Assembly (NCBI GenBank): GCA_022824025.1
Contig: JAJEBF010000026.1
Location: 1 to 64,000 of the forward strand
Direction: 5' to 3'
Source: Caldilineaceae bacterium
Lineage (GTDB): Bacteria; Chloroflexota; Anaerolineae; Caldilineales; Caldilineaceae
Length of the DNA: 64,000 nt
The notes beneath the pieces were generated by a model, which ran no database searches, was not told the origin of the DNA, and saw only the letters and a list, made by a program, of their open reading frames with translations. The translations under genes were made by a program, and so were the position numbers. Below, in pieces: positions 24,500 through 34,769 of the stretch (the first letter of the stretch is position 1; each line of letters begins with the position of its first letter).

Positions 24500-25558
24500 G
24501 TGAAGATCCTGGTGACCGGCGGCGCCGGCCGCGTCGGCGCCAATCTGATTCCGCCCCTCCTGGAAGCGGGCCACGACATCCGCGCCCTCCTCTACCCCGG
24601 CGACGCCAGCCGCGCCCACAAGCTGGACGCCTTCCCCCACGTGGAAGCCGTGACCGGCGACCTGCGCAACCCGGACGACGTAAGCCTGGCCGTCCAGGGC
24701 GTTGATGCCATCTACCACCTGGCCGCCGCCTTCATGGCGCCCTTCGACAACCGCCAGTATCTGGACATCAATGCCATGGGCACGCTCAACCTGCTGGAGA
24801 GCGCACGCGCCCACTGTCCCGATCTCCACCGCTTCGTCTATGCCAGCACCGTCGCCGTCTACCTGCGGCTCGAGGAAGAGGGACGCTACTTCGAGAAACC
24901 AATCCGGGAGGACATGGCCGCCCGTTACCACGAGATGCCCTATTTCCTGACCAAGTGGGTCGGCGAAGAGCTGACCATGGCCTACCACCACCAATACGGC
25001 CTGCCCTCAGCCTCCTTTCGCTTCTCCACCATCTTCGAGCCAAGTGAGTTCCTCAACGAAGCCGGCCTCCCCAAAGTCCTGGCCTTCAGCTCCGCGTACG
25101 AGCAATACAGATCCTTGAAGCGCAGTGACGCGGGCGCCCAGGCGATGCTCGACAATCTCACCTCCCAGTGGACCGGCCGCGACCAGCTCTTTCTCAGCCG
25201 CAACCCCAACGGTCTCCCCTACAAGGAGCATTTCTGCGACGTGCGCGACATCGCCCGCGGTCTCCTCCTGGCCATTGAAAAAGATGAAGCCGTCGGCGAG
25301 GAGTTCAACCTGGCCGGAAACTTGGTCATCGACTGGGCCGAGGCTGTCCCCCGGCTGGCTGAACGCTTCGGCGTCTCCTATGTCGACGCCCGCCTCCCTA
25401 CACCGGTCCACTACACGCTCGACCTGTCTAAAATCAAGACCCGGCTCGGCTTCAAGCCACTGCACGACCTGACCAGCGTCATCGAAACTGCGGAAGCCAT
25501 CCGCCGCGGCGAACAAACGGACGTCCTCCCCACCGGCATCCGCTACCAGGATGGCTGA
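24500..25558 (+). CDS. NAD-dependent epimerase/dehydratase (extended SDR), copy 1
   Basis: This 352-residue extended short-chain dehydrogenase resembles UDP-sugar 4-epimerases and sugar-lactone or uronate dehydrogenases. The nucleotide-binding GGAGRVGANL motif is at residues 7-16. GDLRNPDDV and YHLAAAF follow, then VYAST with the catalytic Ser/Thr. A YxxxK candidate is Y-F-L-T-K in PYFLTKWVGEEL. The GTG at 24500 follows GAAAGGTCTCGCA, a leader block conserved in front of the second copy. A longer start at 24389 would lie inside the promoter. It forms a tandem pair with the gene at 25935, with the same length and very similar sequence. The two enolase-superfamily genes downstream suggest a sugar-acid pathway. 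Confidence 0.85.
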   Translation: MKILVTGGAGRVGANLIPPLLEAGHDIRALLYPGDASRAHKLDAFPHVEAVTGDLRNPDDVSLAVQGVDAIYHLAAAFMAPFDNRQYLDINAMGTLNLLESARAHCPDLHRFVYASTVAVYLRLEEEGRYFEKPIREDMAARYHEMPYFLTKWVGEELTMAYHHQYGLPSASFRFSTIFEPSEFLNEAGLPKVLAFSSAYEQYRSLKRSDAGAQAMLDNLTSQWTGRDQLFLSRNPNGLPYKEHFCDVRDIARGLLLAIEKDEAVGEEFNLAGNLVIDWAEAVPRLAERFGVSYVDARLPTPVHYTLDLSKIKTRLGFKPLHDLTSVIETAEAIRRGEQTDVLPTGIRYQDG

Positions 25559-25782
25559 TGCCGCCTCCGCCCGTCAAACTTTCCCCCCAACCCAGGAGCC
25601 CGACCCGCTCCAACAGTTCGAACAGTCTTGCTCCTGCGCGGGCTCCCTTCAGCGACAAGCGCCTTCTGCCGTCTTGGGGACCCCCACAGTCGGCATGCCG
25701 CCGTCTGCCATCCTGTAAATCCATACCTGTCCTGCAAATCCTGCACCGGACATCGTACTATCTGCCAAACCCCCCCCTCCGT

Positions 25783-25811
25783 TTGGCAAGAAGAATCAGG
25801 TGCCGGATAAT
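25783..25811 (+). promoter_or_regulatory. Promoter and CCAAAC/GTTTGG elements upstream of epimerase copy 2
   Basis: TTGGCA (25783-25788), a 17-base spacer and GATAAT (25806-25811) mirror the promoter of copy 1. GCCAAAC and GTTTGGC flank a C-run at 25764-25787, so the same half-sites are present but in opposite order. Shared -10, spacing and half-sites suggest that both paralogues answer to one regulator. Confidence 0.55.
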
Positions 25812-25934
25812 GAGCAACTGACCGTACAGAAAACACTGTAAGAAAATCTCTATCGAGATTGCAGAGAGGGTCTCTCCGCCTGTGCGTGCTGAAGGAATTG
25901 AGTCTCTGAACCAAAGAAACTGAAAGGTCCCGCA

Positions 25935-26993
25935 ATGAAAATTCTGGTCACCGGCGGCACAGGCCGCGTCGGCGCCAATCTGGTCACACGTCTGCTCGAC
26001 AAAGGCCACGATGTCCGTTCATTCGTCTATCCTGGCGATTCCAGCCGCGCAAATAAGCTGGACACCTTCGCAAACGTGGAAACCGTAACGGGCGATCTCC
26101 GTAACCTGGAAGATGTCCGCGGCGCCGTCAAAGGGGTTGACGCAATCGTCCATCTGGCTGCAGCCTTCGGCGGTCCCTTCGACAACCGACAGTACCTCGA
26201 TATCAACGCCATGGGAACTCTCAATCTGCTGGAGAGCGTTCGCGCCGAATGCCCGAATCTTCACCGCTTCGTTTACGCCTGCACAGAGGCCATCTACTGG
26301 CGCCTGGAGGATTACGGACGCTACTTCGAAGAGCCGATCACCGAAGACATGGTCGCCCGCTACCACCAGATGCCCTACTTCCTCACCAAGTGGATCGGCG
26401 AAGAGCTGACCATGGCCTACTTCTACCAGTATGATCTGCCCGCCACTTCATTCCGCTTCGCCACAATCATTGAACCGAGTGAGTTCTTTAACGAAGCAGG
26501 TGTGCCGATGCGGCTCGCCTTCAGCAGCGCATACCAGCGGTACAAGTCGATGGAAAGCAGTGACCCCGACACCCAGGCCATTCTCGACGACCTCAGAGCC
26601 CAGTGGACCGGCGAAGATCAGTTGCTTCTCAGCCGCAATCCCAATGGCGTACCCCATAAACAGCACTTCTGCGATGTGCGCGATATCGCCCGCGGCCTGG
26701 TCTTGGGCATCGAAAAAGAGGAGGCGGTAGGCGAGGAGTTTTCCCTGGGCGGGGCTGCAATTATCGACTGGGGCGAGGCTGTCCCCTGGCTGGCCGAACG
26801 CCTCAACCTCAGTTTCGTCGACGCACGAACGCCTGAAGCCAACTACTTCACCCTCGATCTGACCAAAATCCAGACGCGCCTTGGCTTCAAACCTGAGCAT
26901 GACCTCGTCGATATCGTCGAGACCGCCGAAGCCATTCGCCGCGGCGAGGAAACCGGTGTCATCCCAACCGGCATCCGCTTTGGATATGGGTAA
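25935..26993 (+). CDS. NAD-dependent epimerase/dehydratase (extended SDR), copy 2
   Basis: This 352-residue tandem paralogue of the gene at 24500 is alike over its full length (GGTGRVGANL at 7-16, HLAAAFGGPFDNRQYLDINAM, PYFLTKWIGEELTMAY, HFCDVRDIARGL). The serine of VYAST is changed in this copy to VYACT, which may alter catalysis or specificity. The ATG at 25935 follows GAAAGGTCCCGCA, matching the leader of copy 1. It is followed 65 bases later by the first enolase-superfamily gene, preceded by AGGAGG, so they may share a transcript. Confidence 0.85.
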   Translation: MKILVTGGTGRVGANLVTRLLDKGHDVRSFVYPGDSSRANKLDTFANVETVTGDLRNLEDVRGAVKGVDAIVHLAAAFGGPFDNRQYLDINAMGTLNLLESVRAECPNLHRFVYACTEAIYWRLEDYGRYFEEPITEDMVARYHQMPYFLTKWIGEELTMAYFYQYDLPATSFRFATIIEPSEFFNEAGVPMRLAFSSAYQRYKSMESSDPDTQAILDDLRAQWTGEDQLLLSRNPNGVPHKQHFCDVRDIARGLVLGIEKEEAVGEEFSLGGAAIIDWGEAVPWLAERLNLSFVDARTPEANYFTLDLTKIQTRLGFKPEHDLVDIVETAEAIRRGEETGVIPTGIRFGYG

Positions 26994-27058
26994 TGTCTCG
27001 CCCATGCCTCCCGCTCTGAATCGGACGCCTCGGACTTGAAATAGGAGGAAAATACTCG

Positions 27059-28201
27059 ATGACCAGTGCCGCGATTTCCGCCATCGAATGGGGCACGCTC
27101 GTGGGCCAGAGGCCCCGGCAAGCTGGCTGCAATTCACGACTCGCCGTTCACGGAAACGACGTCCAGGTGCCTCTCGCCCGCATCACCGCGTCCGACGGAA
27201 CGACAGGCTTCGGCGCCTGCCGTCCCTTGAATCAAGAACAAGCCCATGCCTTCCTGGGTCAACGCGTCGACGACCTCATCAACATCGCATCCGGCGTCGA
27301 CCCGCGCGCCGCCTCCCTCGAATTCCCTCTCTGGGATCTGCTGGGCCAGATCACCGGCCGTCCCGTCTACAGCCTCCTGGCAGAATCCGCCGGCAAGACC
27401 CTGTCCCAACCCCCGCGCGTGCGCTGTTACGATACCTCCCTCTACATCGACGACCTGCACCTCGCAACCGACGAAGAGGGCGCCGCCCTCATCGCCTCCG
27501 AAGCCCGCTTCGGCTACGAGCACGGCCATCGCGCCTTCAAAATCAAGGTCGGACGCGGCGCCCGGCACATGCCTCTCCTCGAAGGCAACCGCCGCGATGT
27601 TGCCGTGATCCAGGCCGTGCGCGCCGAAGTCGGCCCCGACCCCGCCATCCTCATCGACGCCAACAACGGTTACAACCTCAATATCGCCAAACAGATCCTG
27701 ACTGAAACCGCCGACTGTAACATCTTCTGGCTCGAAGAAGCCTTCCACGAAGACGGCGTCCTTTACGAGGACCTGCATGACTGGATAGAACGCGAAGGCC
27801 TGGCAACCAACATCGCTGACGGCGAGGGGCTGGCCTCCCCCATGCTCCTGGACTACGCCCGCGACGGTTGCGTCGACATCATCCAATACGACATCTTCAG
27901 CCACGGCATCACAAAATGGCTCGAAACCGGCGCCCAGCTGGACGGCTGGAACGCGGGCACAGCGCCCCATCACTACGGCCGCCACATCGGCAACTACGTC
28001 TCCGGCCATCTCGCCGCCGCCGTCGACGGCTTTCTATTCATCGAGTGGGACGAATGCGCCACGCCCGGGCTCGACGGCTCCGCCTACCAGGTGGACGACG
28101 GCTATGTGCCGATGCCGGACCTGCCTGGCTTCGGCCTGAACCTGGATGAGAAACGCTTCCAACAGGCTGTCTCCGCCAACGGTTTTTGCGTGCGCCAGTG
28201 A
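27059..28201 (+). CDS. Enolase-superfamily (mandelate racemase-like) enzyme, copy 1
   Basis: This 380-residue protein starts at ATG 27059 with AGGAGG 12 bases upstream. It has the enolase-superfamily barrel: the K-I-K pair in AFKIKVGRGARHM near residue 162, metal ligands in LIDANNGY and WLEEAFHED, and IADGEG. APHHYGRHIGNYVSGHL near residue 300 provides the histidine. The C-terminus (GLDGSAYQVDDGYVPMPDLPGFG) is typical for acid-sugar dehydratases. The N-terminal capping domain is shorter than usual. It is tandem with a close paralogue at 28353. The reaction is not known. Dehydration of a sugar acid produced by the epimerase/dehydrogenase pair upstream is plausible. Confidence 0.8.
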   Translation: MTSAAISAIEWGTLVGQRPRQAGCNSRLAVHGNDVQVPLARITASDGTTGFGACRPLNQEQAHAFLGQRVDDLINIASGVDPRAASLEFPLWDLLGQITGRPVYSLLAESAGKTLSQPPRVRCYDTSLYIDDLHLATDEEGAALIASEARFGYEHGHRAFKIKVGRGARHMPLLEGNRRDVAVIQAVRAEVGPDPAILIDANNGYNLNIAKQILTETADCNIFWLEEAFHEDGVLYEDLHDWIEREGLATNIADGEGLASPMLLDYARDGCVDIIQYDIFSHGITKWLETGAQLDGWNAGTAPHHYGRHIGNYVSGHLAAAVDGFLFIEWDECATPGLDGSAYQVDDGYVPMPDLPGFGLNLDEKRFQQAVSANGFCVRQ

Positions 28202-28352
28202 CAGAACCGACCCGGCCCAACCGCGCAGCCCGCCGCCGGCCATACGGCATATCCCGCGCGCCGTCTATGCCGGGGCAGCAGAATATTGGCATTGCCGCGT
28301 GTTCTTTTCTACAGTTCCGGCCAGCTCGAAAAGACGTTCAGGAGATGAAGAA

Positions 28353-29498
28353 GTGCGCGCCGCGCGTATCGCCGCAATCGAAAGAGGAACGCTTGTAGGC
28401 CGCAGGCCCCGCCTGGCAGGTTACAACGCCCGCAAAAAAGACGACCACGGTTGGGAGGCGAACATACCCTTGGCGCGCATCACGACCGCCGATGGAGCCA
28501 CCGGCTTCGGCCTCTGCGATATCACCCCCCGGCAGGCCGAACCGTTTCTCGGCGCGCCGCTCGACGAGCTGATCACCGCCGAAAACGGCGTCGCCGGGAA
28601 CGCCTCCCACCTCGAGAATCCCCTCTGGGACCTTCTCGGTTGTCGCGCCGGCCGTCCGGTCTATCGAATCTTGGCAGAACGCGCCGGAAAGAGCCTGTCA
28701 GCGCCTTTGCGCGTGCCCTGCTACGACACCACCCTCCTGATCGATGACCTGCGCCTTCCCACCGACGAGGAGGGCGCCGCCCTGATCGCCTCGGAGGCCC
28801 GCTTCGGCTACGAGCATGGACACCGAGCGTTCAAGATCAAGGTCGGCCGCGGCGCCCGCCACATGCCCCCCGAAGCAGGCAACCGCCGCGACATAGCCGT
28901 GATCCGCGCGGTGCGCGCCGCCGTCGGCCCCGAGGCCGCCATCCTCATCGATGCCAACAACGGCTATACCCTCAATGTCGCCAAGCATATCCTCAGCGAA
29001 ACGGCCGACTGCAATATCTTTTGGCTGGAAGAGGCCTTCCACGAAGACGATGAGCTCTATGAGGACCTGCATGAATGGATCGAGCGGGAGAGCCTCTCCG
29101 TACTCATCGCCGACGGCGAAGGATCGGCCTCGCCTTACCTGCTGGACTACGCCCGCCGCGGCATCATCGACGTAGTCCAATACGACATCTTCAGCTACGG
29201 GCTGACGAAGTGGCTGCAGACCGGCCCCGTACTCGACGCGTGGAACGTGCGTACCGCCCCCCACCACTACGGACGCCACCTGGGCAACTTCGTCTCCGGC
29301 CATCTTGCCCCCGCGGTCGAAAACTTTGCCTTCGTGGAATGGGATGAACTCTCCACGCCGGGCCTGGACTGCTCCGCCTACTCCGTGCATGACGGCCACG
29401 TCACGCTGCCGGACGCGCCCGGCTTCGGCCTGATATTGGACGACAACCTCTTCAAGCAAGCAGTGAAAGAAAACGGCTTTATCGTCAAGAATAGTTAG
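28353..29498 (+). CDS. Enolase-superfamily (mandelate racemase-like) enzyme, copy 2
   Basis: This protein of about 381 residues is a tandem paralogue of the preceding gene. Residues around the active site are identical between the two (GYEHGHRAFKIKVGRGARHM, LIDANNGY, WLEEAFHED, IADGEG, APHHYGRH), while the N-terminal specificity region differs (ARKKDDHGWEANIPLARI). The GTG at 28353 was chosen because GGAG lies eight bases upstream and it aligns with the start of copy 1. A longer open frame from 28146 overlaps the preceding gene and has no matching residues. The copies differ by many synonymous changes, so the duplication is not recent. Confidence 0.82.
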   Translation: MRAARIAAIERGTLVGRRPRLAGYNARKKDDHGWEANIPLARITTADGATGFGLCDITPRQAEPFLGAPLDELITAENGVAGNASHLENPLWDLLGCRAGRPVYRILAERAGKSLSAPLRVPCYDTTLLIDDLRLPTDEEGAALIASEARFGYEHGHRAFKIKVGRGARHMPPEAGNRRDIAVIRAVRAAVGPEAAILIDANNGYTLNVAKHILSETADCNIFWLEEAFHEDDELYEDLHEWIERESLSVLIADGEGSASPYLLDYARRGIIDVVQYDIFSYGLTKWLQTGPVLDAWNVRTAPHHYGRHLGNFVSGHLAPAVENFAFVEWDELSTPGLDCSAYSVHDGHVTLPDAPGFGLILDDNLFKQAVKENGFIVKNS

Positions 29499-29560
29499 AA
29501 TGAACCGTCTCCCCTTTACCGGAAACCGTCGCTTTCGAGCCGCGAACATCGAGATGAGAT

Positions 29561-32500
29561 ATGTCTGATACCCCCTCAATGCAGGAAACCATCCGCCTTC
29601 TCAACGACTACTGGGCCGCACGCGGCTGCCAGATCTGGCAGCCCCACAGCGAAAAGCTGGGCGCAGGAACCATGAATCCCGCCACCGTGCTGCGCGTCCT
29701 CGGGCCCGAGCCGTGGAACGTCGCCTACGTGGAACCCTCCTTTCGCGCCGACGACGGCCGTTACGCCGAAAACCCCAACCGCATGCAGATGCACACCCAA
29801 TACCAGGTCCTCCTCAAACCGGACCCGGGAAATCCCCAGGAACTCTACCTCGGCAGCCTCGAGGCCATCGGCCTGCAGCGCGACCGCCACGACATCCGTT
29901 TCGTCGAGGACAACTGGGAGTCTCCCGCCCTCGGCGCGTGGGGCCTCGGCTGGGAAGTCTGGCTCGACGGCCAGGAGATCACCCAGTTTACCTACTTCCA
30001 ACAGGCCGGGGGCGTAAGTCTGGACCCCGTCAGCGTCGAAATCACCTACGGGCTGGAGCGCATCGTCATGTACCTCCAGCAGAGGACAGAAGTCTGGTCC
30101 ATCGACTTCGACGGCGTCCACACCTATGGCGAAATCTACCGGCAACAGGAAATCGAACACTGTATCTATAACTTTGAGCTGGCCGACGTCGAGCGCCAGC
30201 GAACACTCTGCGATCTCTACCACGCCGAAGCCGAAGTTTGCATCGAACGCGGGCTCGTCGCCCCAGCCCACGACTATGTGCTGCGCCAGAGCCAGGCCTT
30301 CAACATCCTCGACACGCGCGGCGCCATCGGCGTCACCGAACGCGCCAAATTCTTCGCCGCCATGCGCAGCCAGGCGCGCCGCATCTCCCAACTGTACGTC
30401 GAACAGCGCCAGCAAGAAGAATACCCATGGCTGGATGACAGGGAACCTTCCCAAAATGGCGAAGGCAAGACGACAAGTGAGAAAGCCATAGCGCCTGCGC
30501 AGGTTCCCGAGCCTCAGTCTCTCCTGATCGAGCTGGGCAGCGAGGAGCTGCCCGCCGCCGATGTGACTCTTGGCATCGCCCAGATCGAGCTGCGGCTTCC
30601 CGAACTGCTGGAACAAGCGCGGCTATCCTACCGCGCTCTGTCCGTGTCCGGGACACCCCGCCGCCTGGTCGCGCATGTGCAGGGGCTGTCACCGCGTCAG
30701 CACGACGAAATTGTCGAACGCCGCGGCCCGCCTGCCGACCGCGCTTTCGATGCCGACGGCTTGCCCACAAGAGCAGCCACCGGCTTCGCCCGCGGCCAGG
30801 GCGTTCAGCCCGCAGACCTCATCGTGCGCGACAACTACGTCTACGCCGTGTCCAGGAAGGAGGGCGAATCCGCCTCGACCGTTCTCCCGCAACTTATCCA
30901 AGACTTGCTGGATGGCATCCAATGGGGCAGGACGATGCGCTGGAACCGCAGCAACAAGAGCTACCCCCGTCCCCTGCGCTGGATCGTCGCGCTGCACGGG
31001 TCGGAGGTCGTTCAAATGTCGTGGGCGCACGTGCGCAGCGGCCGCGAAAGCCGCGGACCCCGCTTCCGCGATGCACGCGCACGCCTGCCCGCAGGCGAAT
31101 TCACCACCTTCCGCATCGCCGACGCCGACAGCTACTTCACCGCCGCCGCAGAACAGGGCATCCAGCTCATCCGCCAGGACCGCCGCAGCCGCATCGCGGC
31201 AGCCATCCAGGACGCGGCCGCCCGCGCCCCCGCCATCCAAACCGGCGCCCCCGAACCCCTGCCCGAAGGGACCTACCAATGGGAACAGGATGAAGACCTC
31301 CTCGACGAAGTCACCGACCTGGTGGAAGCGCCCGAAGCGGTCCTTGGCTCTTTCGAAAATCGCTTCCTCGCCCTGCCCCAACCGATCCTGACCGCCGTAA
31401 TGAAGAAACACCAACGCTACTTCCCGGTCCTGCACAGTCCCGCCATTCCAAGCAAAGGCCCCTCTTTGGCCCCCCGCTTCGTCACCATCGCCAACTCCGA
31501 TAAACTGGACCATCCCGAAGTAGTGCGACAGGGCAACGAAGGCGTGATCCGCGCCCGTTACGCCGACGCCGAATTCTTCTTCAACCAGGACACGGCCAAA
31601 CCATTTGCTTCCTTCACCGAGCGCCTGGGAACCCTCACCTTCCACGCCAAGCTCGGCACCATGCTCGAGAAAACCGGGCGCCTGCAAAAGCTGGCCCCGC
31701 AGATCGCGCAGATGCTTGACTGCAGCAAGCAGGAGGTAGAGACGGCTCGCCAGGCCGCCGCCCTCTGTAAAACAGACCTGGTCACATCCATGGTGGTCGA
31801 AATGACCAGCCTCCAGGGGATCATGGGCGAAATTTATGCCCGCAGGAGCGGCGAGACCCCCGCCGCGGCCCAGGCTATCCGGGAACATTATCTGCCCAGC
31901 TTCGACGGCGATGCCGTTCCCAAGACCGGGGCCGGCCTGGCCCTCAGCCTCGCCGACAAACTGGATACACTCGTTGGCCTGTTCGGCGTCGGCGTGAAGC
32001 CCAGCGGCAGCGCCGATCCCTTCGGCCTGCGCCGCGCCGCCCTGGGAATCGTGAACGCGCTCACTATCACCCGGTCTCACTTCGATCTGACCGCCGCCCT
32101 CGAGGTGGCCGCAGCCCAATACAGCGACCCTCTGTCCCAGGACGCCGTCCCCAACGCCAGGGAATTCACTGTCCGCCGCCTTGAAAGAAGGCTGCGCGAC
32201 CTGAACCATCCCCCTGATGTCGTCGATGCCGTCCTGGCCGCACGCGGGGACGACCCTTTCGCCGCCGTCGGCGCAGTCCAACACCTGTCCTCGACGGTTT
32301 CTTCTCCGGCCTGGGAAGAATCCTTTACAGCCTATGCCCGCTGCGCCCGCATCGTGCGCAATATCGAAGGCCAACTTCCTCTGCGCCCCGCCGCATATCA
32401 GGAACAGGTGGAACGCGATCTGCACAAGGCCTACGAGAACGCCGCCGCAAAGCTGGACGGCGCGGACGACGTCGCCGAGCTGCTTGGCCGCGTTCTCACC

Positions 32501-32650
32501 GAGTTGGCAGATCCCATCAACAGTTTTTTCGACGCCGTGCTGGTGAACGCCGAGGAAGAAACGCTGCGCCTGGCGCGCCAGGCGCTCGTCCAGCGCATCG
32601 CTCAGCTTCCCGCGTCTGTCGCCGACCTGAGTCGTCTGCAAGGCTTCTAA
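29561..32650 (+). CDS. glyS: Glycyl-tRNA synthetase, fused alpha and beta subunits
   Basis: This 1029-residue protein charges tRNA-Gly in the cytoplasm. Residues 1-290 are the alpha (catalytic, class II) subunit: [47 protein letters not shown] and [13 protein letters not shown] charged linker of about 30 residues (295-325) joins the beta subunit, which begins with [15 protein letters not shown]. It continues through [10 protein letters not shown] and [18 protein letters not shown] to a C-terminal anticodon-binding helical domain. Most bacteria encode alpha and beta as separate genes. Single-chain forms are known in a few lineages and do not by themselves indicate transfer. Confidence 0.95.
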   Translation: MSDTPSMQETIRLLNDYWAARGCQIWQPHSEKLGAGTMNPATVLRVLGPEPWNVAYVEPSFRADDGRYAENPNRMQMHTQYQVLLKPDPGNPQELYLGSLEAIGLQRDRHDIRFVEDNWESPALGAWGLGWEVWLDGQEITQFTYFQQAGGVSLDPVSVEITYGLERIVMYLQQRTEVWSIDFDGVHTYGEIYRQQEIEHCIYNFELADVERQRTLCDLYHAEAEVCIERGLVAPAHDYVLRQSQAFNILDTRGAIGVTERAKFFAAMRSQARRISQLYVEQRQQEEYPWLDDREPSQNGEGKTTSEKAIAPAQVPEPQSLLIELGSEELPAADVTLGIAQIELRLPELLEQARLSYRALSVSGTPRRLVAHVQGLSPRQHDEIVERRGPPADRAFDADGLPTRAATGFARGQGVQPADLIVRDNYVYAVSRKEGESASTVLPQLIQDLLDGIQWGRTMRWNRSNKSYPRPLRWIVALHGSEVVQMSWAHVRSGRESRGPRFRDARARLPAGEFTTFRIADADSYFTAAAEQGIQLIRQDRRSRIAAAIQDAAARAPAIQTGAPEPLPEGTYQWEQDEDLLDEVTDLVEAPEAVLGSFENRFLALPQPILTAVMKKHQRYFPVLHSPAIPSKGPSLAPRFVTIANSDKLDHPEVVRQGNEGVIRARYADAEFFFNQDTAKPFASFTERLGTLTFHAKLGTMLEKTGRLQKLAPQIAQMLDCSKQEVETARQAAALCKTDLVTSMVVEMTSLQGIMGEIYARRSGETPAAAQAIREHYLPSFDGDAVPKTGAGLALSLADKLDTLVGLFGVGVKPSGSADPFGLRRAALGIVNALTITRSHFDLTAALEVAAAQYSDPLSQDAVPNAREFTVRRLERRLRDLNHPPDVVDAVLAARGDDPFAAVGAVQHLSSTVSSPAWEESFTAYARCARIVRNIEGQLPLRPAAYQEQVERDLHKAYENAAAKLDGADDVAELLGRVLTELADPINSFFDAVLVNAEEETLRLARQALVQRIAQLPASVADLSRLQGF

Positions 32651-32762
32651 CGAATTGAATTGCGCAACCCTTGATTGCAGTACATACTATGGCTGACGGA
32701 TACGCTCCCGATTCCCGTGCCGGACACATCCCGGAATCTGAAATTCAAGGAGAGTCGAACCA

Positions 32763-33563
32763 ATGGATAACCAATACCTTGCGGGCAAAAAAGCAAGCGA
32801 TGAGCAGCTCGACGCCTGGGTAGACCAGTTTCATCGCGAAGGTTGTCTCTTTCTCCCCAACATGCTGCCGCCGGATTGGACCGACGAACTGCGCGCAGAC
32901 CTGGAAGTCGCCCTGCGCGAAAATCCCAATGGGCTGAACAACAAGAGCCACCGCGCCCACCTGGCGCACCGCATGTTCGAAACCAGCGCCGCCAATCTGC
33001 GCCTGTTCGATATGGAGCCAATGATCTCTCTGGCCGAAGCCATTATCGGGCCCGATTGCCACGTCATCCACAACAACTCCTTCATCTCTCCTCCCGGCGG
33101 AGGACTCGACGGATGGCACCAGGATGATCGACCCCACTATATCGTCACCGATGGCAGCGCACCGCAAAACGTTCACCTGCCAGTCCTCTTTTTTACCGCC
33201 AACTACTACCTGACCGACGTCACCGAAGTCGAGCACGGCGGCACCGAAGTTATTCCCGGCTCGCATCTGTTCGGCGCCAGCCCTGCCCGCCAGCTTGACG
33301 GGACCGAATGGGAGGAGCGAATCCGTTACAATCTGGGCCCGGCCGGCAGCGTTGTTCTGTTTAACAATCAGGTCTGGCATCGCGGCGGGCCAAACCGCAG
33401 TCAGCGTACCCGTTTCATCACCCAGGTTACCTATGCCCGACGCATCGTAGGTCATAAGTACTACCCGTTCATGAACTACACCATGCCCGAGCACGTTTAT
33501 GCCGGCGCCGACGACAGGCTGCGGCGCATTCTTGGTTTTCTGCCGCACGGCCCTTACGGATAG
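32763..33563 (+). CDS. Phytanoyl-CoA dioxygenase family Fe(II)/2-oxoglutarate oxygenase
   Basis: This 266-residue oxygenase has the iron-binding facial triad: WHQDDRP (His and Asp of HxD) near residue 118 and WHRGGPNRSQRTR near residue 200, which gives the distal histidine and the arginine that holds 2-oxoglutarate. The PhyH family hydroxylates diverse small molecules. The ATG at 32763 is preceded by AAGGAGAG nine bases upstream. It precedes an SDR gene by 66 bases, so a two-step oxidation (hydroxylation, then dehydrogenation) is possible. The substrate is unknown. Confidence 0.85.
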   Translation: MDNQYLAGKKASDEQLDAWVDQFHREGCLFLPNMLPPDWTDELRADLEVALRENPNGLNNKSHRAHLAHRMFETSAANLRLFDMEPMISLAEAIIGPDCHVIHNNSFISPPGGGLDGWHQDDRPHYIVTDGSAPQNVHLPVLFFTANYYLTDVTEVEHGGTEVIPGSHLFGASPARQLDGTEWEERIRYNLGPAGSVVLFNNQVWHRGGPNRSQRTRFITQVTYARRIVGHKYYPFMNYTMPEHVYAGADDRLRRILGFLPHGPYG

Positions 33564-33629
33564 CGGTCCATCGCGGCGGCGGCCCGTCCCAAATTCAAGC
33601 AGAGCGCGCCGTTCAGTGAGGAAGCAAAT

Positions 33630-34406
33630 ATGAAGGGAGTCGCCGGCAAACGCGTCTTTGTTTCCGCTGCCGCCGAGGGAATCGGTCACGCCATCGCCCT
33701 CCGCTTTCTGCAGGCAGGCGCATACGTGCGCATCTGTGATGTGGACGAAGCCGTCCTGGCGCAGGCGCAGGATCCCACGGGCCGGCTCGCCGGCCTCTGC
33801 GCCGACGTAGCCGACCCCAAACAGGTGGAAACCCTCTTCCAGAAAATTGAAAGTGATCTCGGCGGGCTGGATGTGCTCGTGAACAACGCCGGCATCTCCG
33901 GCCCGACCGCAAACACCGAAAACATCGCGCCAGAGGACTGGCAGCGGACCATCGATGTCAATCTGAACGGCGCATTCTACTGCGCCCGCTTCGCCATTCC
34001 CCTGCTCAAAGAGAACGGCGGCGGCGCCATCGTCAACATCGCCTCCACCGCCGGACTGCACGGCTACCCGCTGCGCGCCCCTTACGCCGCCTCAAAGTGG
34101 GCGCTGATAGGCCTGACCAAGACCATGGCCATGGAGCTCGGCCCCTTCGGGATTCGTGTCAATGCAGTGTGCCCCGGTTCCGTCGAAGGACCCCGCATCG
34201 AGGCAGTCTTCGCCGACAGGGCCCGTGCGCGCGGCGTCAGCCCCGATGAAATCCGCAATGCGTTCCGCCAGAAAAGCTCGCTTCGCACGCTGATCTCCGC
34301 CGAAGACGTCGCCGAAACCGTCATCTTCCTTTGTTCCGACAGCGGCGCCCGCATCTCCGGCCAGACCATCGCTGTCGACGGACACACCGAAACCATGCGC
34401 ATGTGA
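33630..34406 (+). CDS. Short-chain dehydrogenase/reductase
   Basis: This 258-residue classical SDR has NNAG near residue 87, the catalytic serine in NIASTAGLHG and Y-x-x-x-K in APYAASKWALIGL. The C-terminal end has ISGQTIAVDGH. The cofactor loop reads VFVSAAAEGIGHAIA, where the first glycine of the usual TGxxxGIG is alanine and the threonine is serine. This may weaken or change nucleotide binding. It lies 66 bases after the dioxygenase and is likely in the same transcript. The physiological substrate is unknown. Confidence 0.85.
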   Translation: MKGVAGKRVFVSAAAEGIGHAIALRFLQAGAYVRICDVDEAVLAQAQDPTGRLAGLCADVADPKQVETLFQKIESDLGGLDVLVNNAGISGPTANTENIAPEDWQRTIDVNLNGAFYCARFAIPLLKENGGGAIVNIASTAGLHGYPLRAPYAASKWALIGLTKTMAMELGPFGIRVNAVCPGSVEGPRIEAVFADRARARGVSPDEIRNAFRQKSSLRTLISAEDVAETVIFLCSDSGARISGQTIAVDGHTETMRM

Positions 34407-34769
34407 GTCATGCGCTTATAAACCAAGAGCACGAACCGCAGCCAGCCCCCGCGTTGGATAGACGCTCTGCCAAACCGCCCCGCTTCCTGTGTGCCCGCCG
34501 CCACCCACTGTCCACTAACCCCTTCACTCCAGACCCCTCTCCCCGCCCAAATCCCAGTCCCGGCAACGGCCGTTCCACCCCCCAAAGGATGCTCCCTATT
34601 GCCCTCCCGACAGGACTGTGCTATCGTTAGTGGACTAGCTTGCAGTCGAAAGAGGGCCGGCAGGCCACCCCAGCTGACAGTCCATCCGATAGCCTGAACC
34701 AGGCGGCGCCCACTCCAATCTGCGGATAGCGCCGCTGCCGCCCCTACTCACGAAAGCCGCATCGAAACG
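34407..34769. other. Intergenic region with C-rich repeat, upstream of rex
   Basis: No gene is supported. Bases 34546-34578 (CCCAAATCCCAGTCCCGGC followed by AACGGCCGTTCCAC) belong to the dispersed C-rich repeat family also seen near 43699 and 52164. ACGGCCGT is a palindrome that also occurs near 52077. A clear promoter for rex could not be chosen. Confidence 0.45.

Noticed and set aside
28146..28352. Longer N-terminus for the second enolase-superfamily gene
   Set aside because: It overlaps the previous gene, lacks similarity to the paralogue and has no ribosome-binding site. GTG 28353 has GGAG and aligns with copy 1.
30689..32641. 650-codon open frame on the minus strand
   Set aside because: It lies entirely antisense to glyS. 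Its translation is low-complexity Gly/Ala/Val with no motif, as expected for the mirror frame of GC-rich coding DNA.
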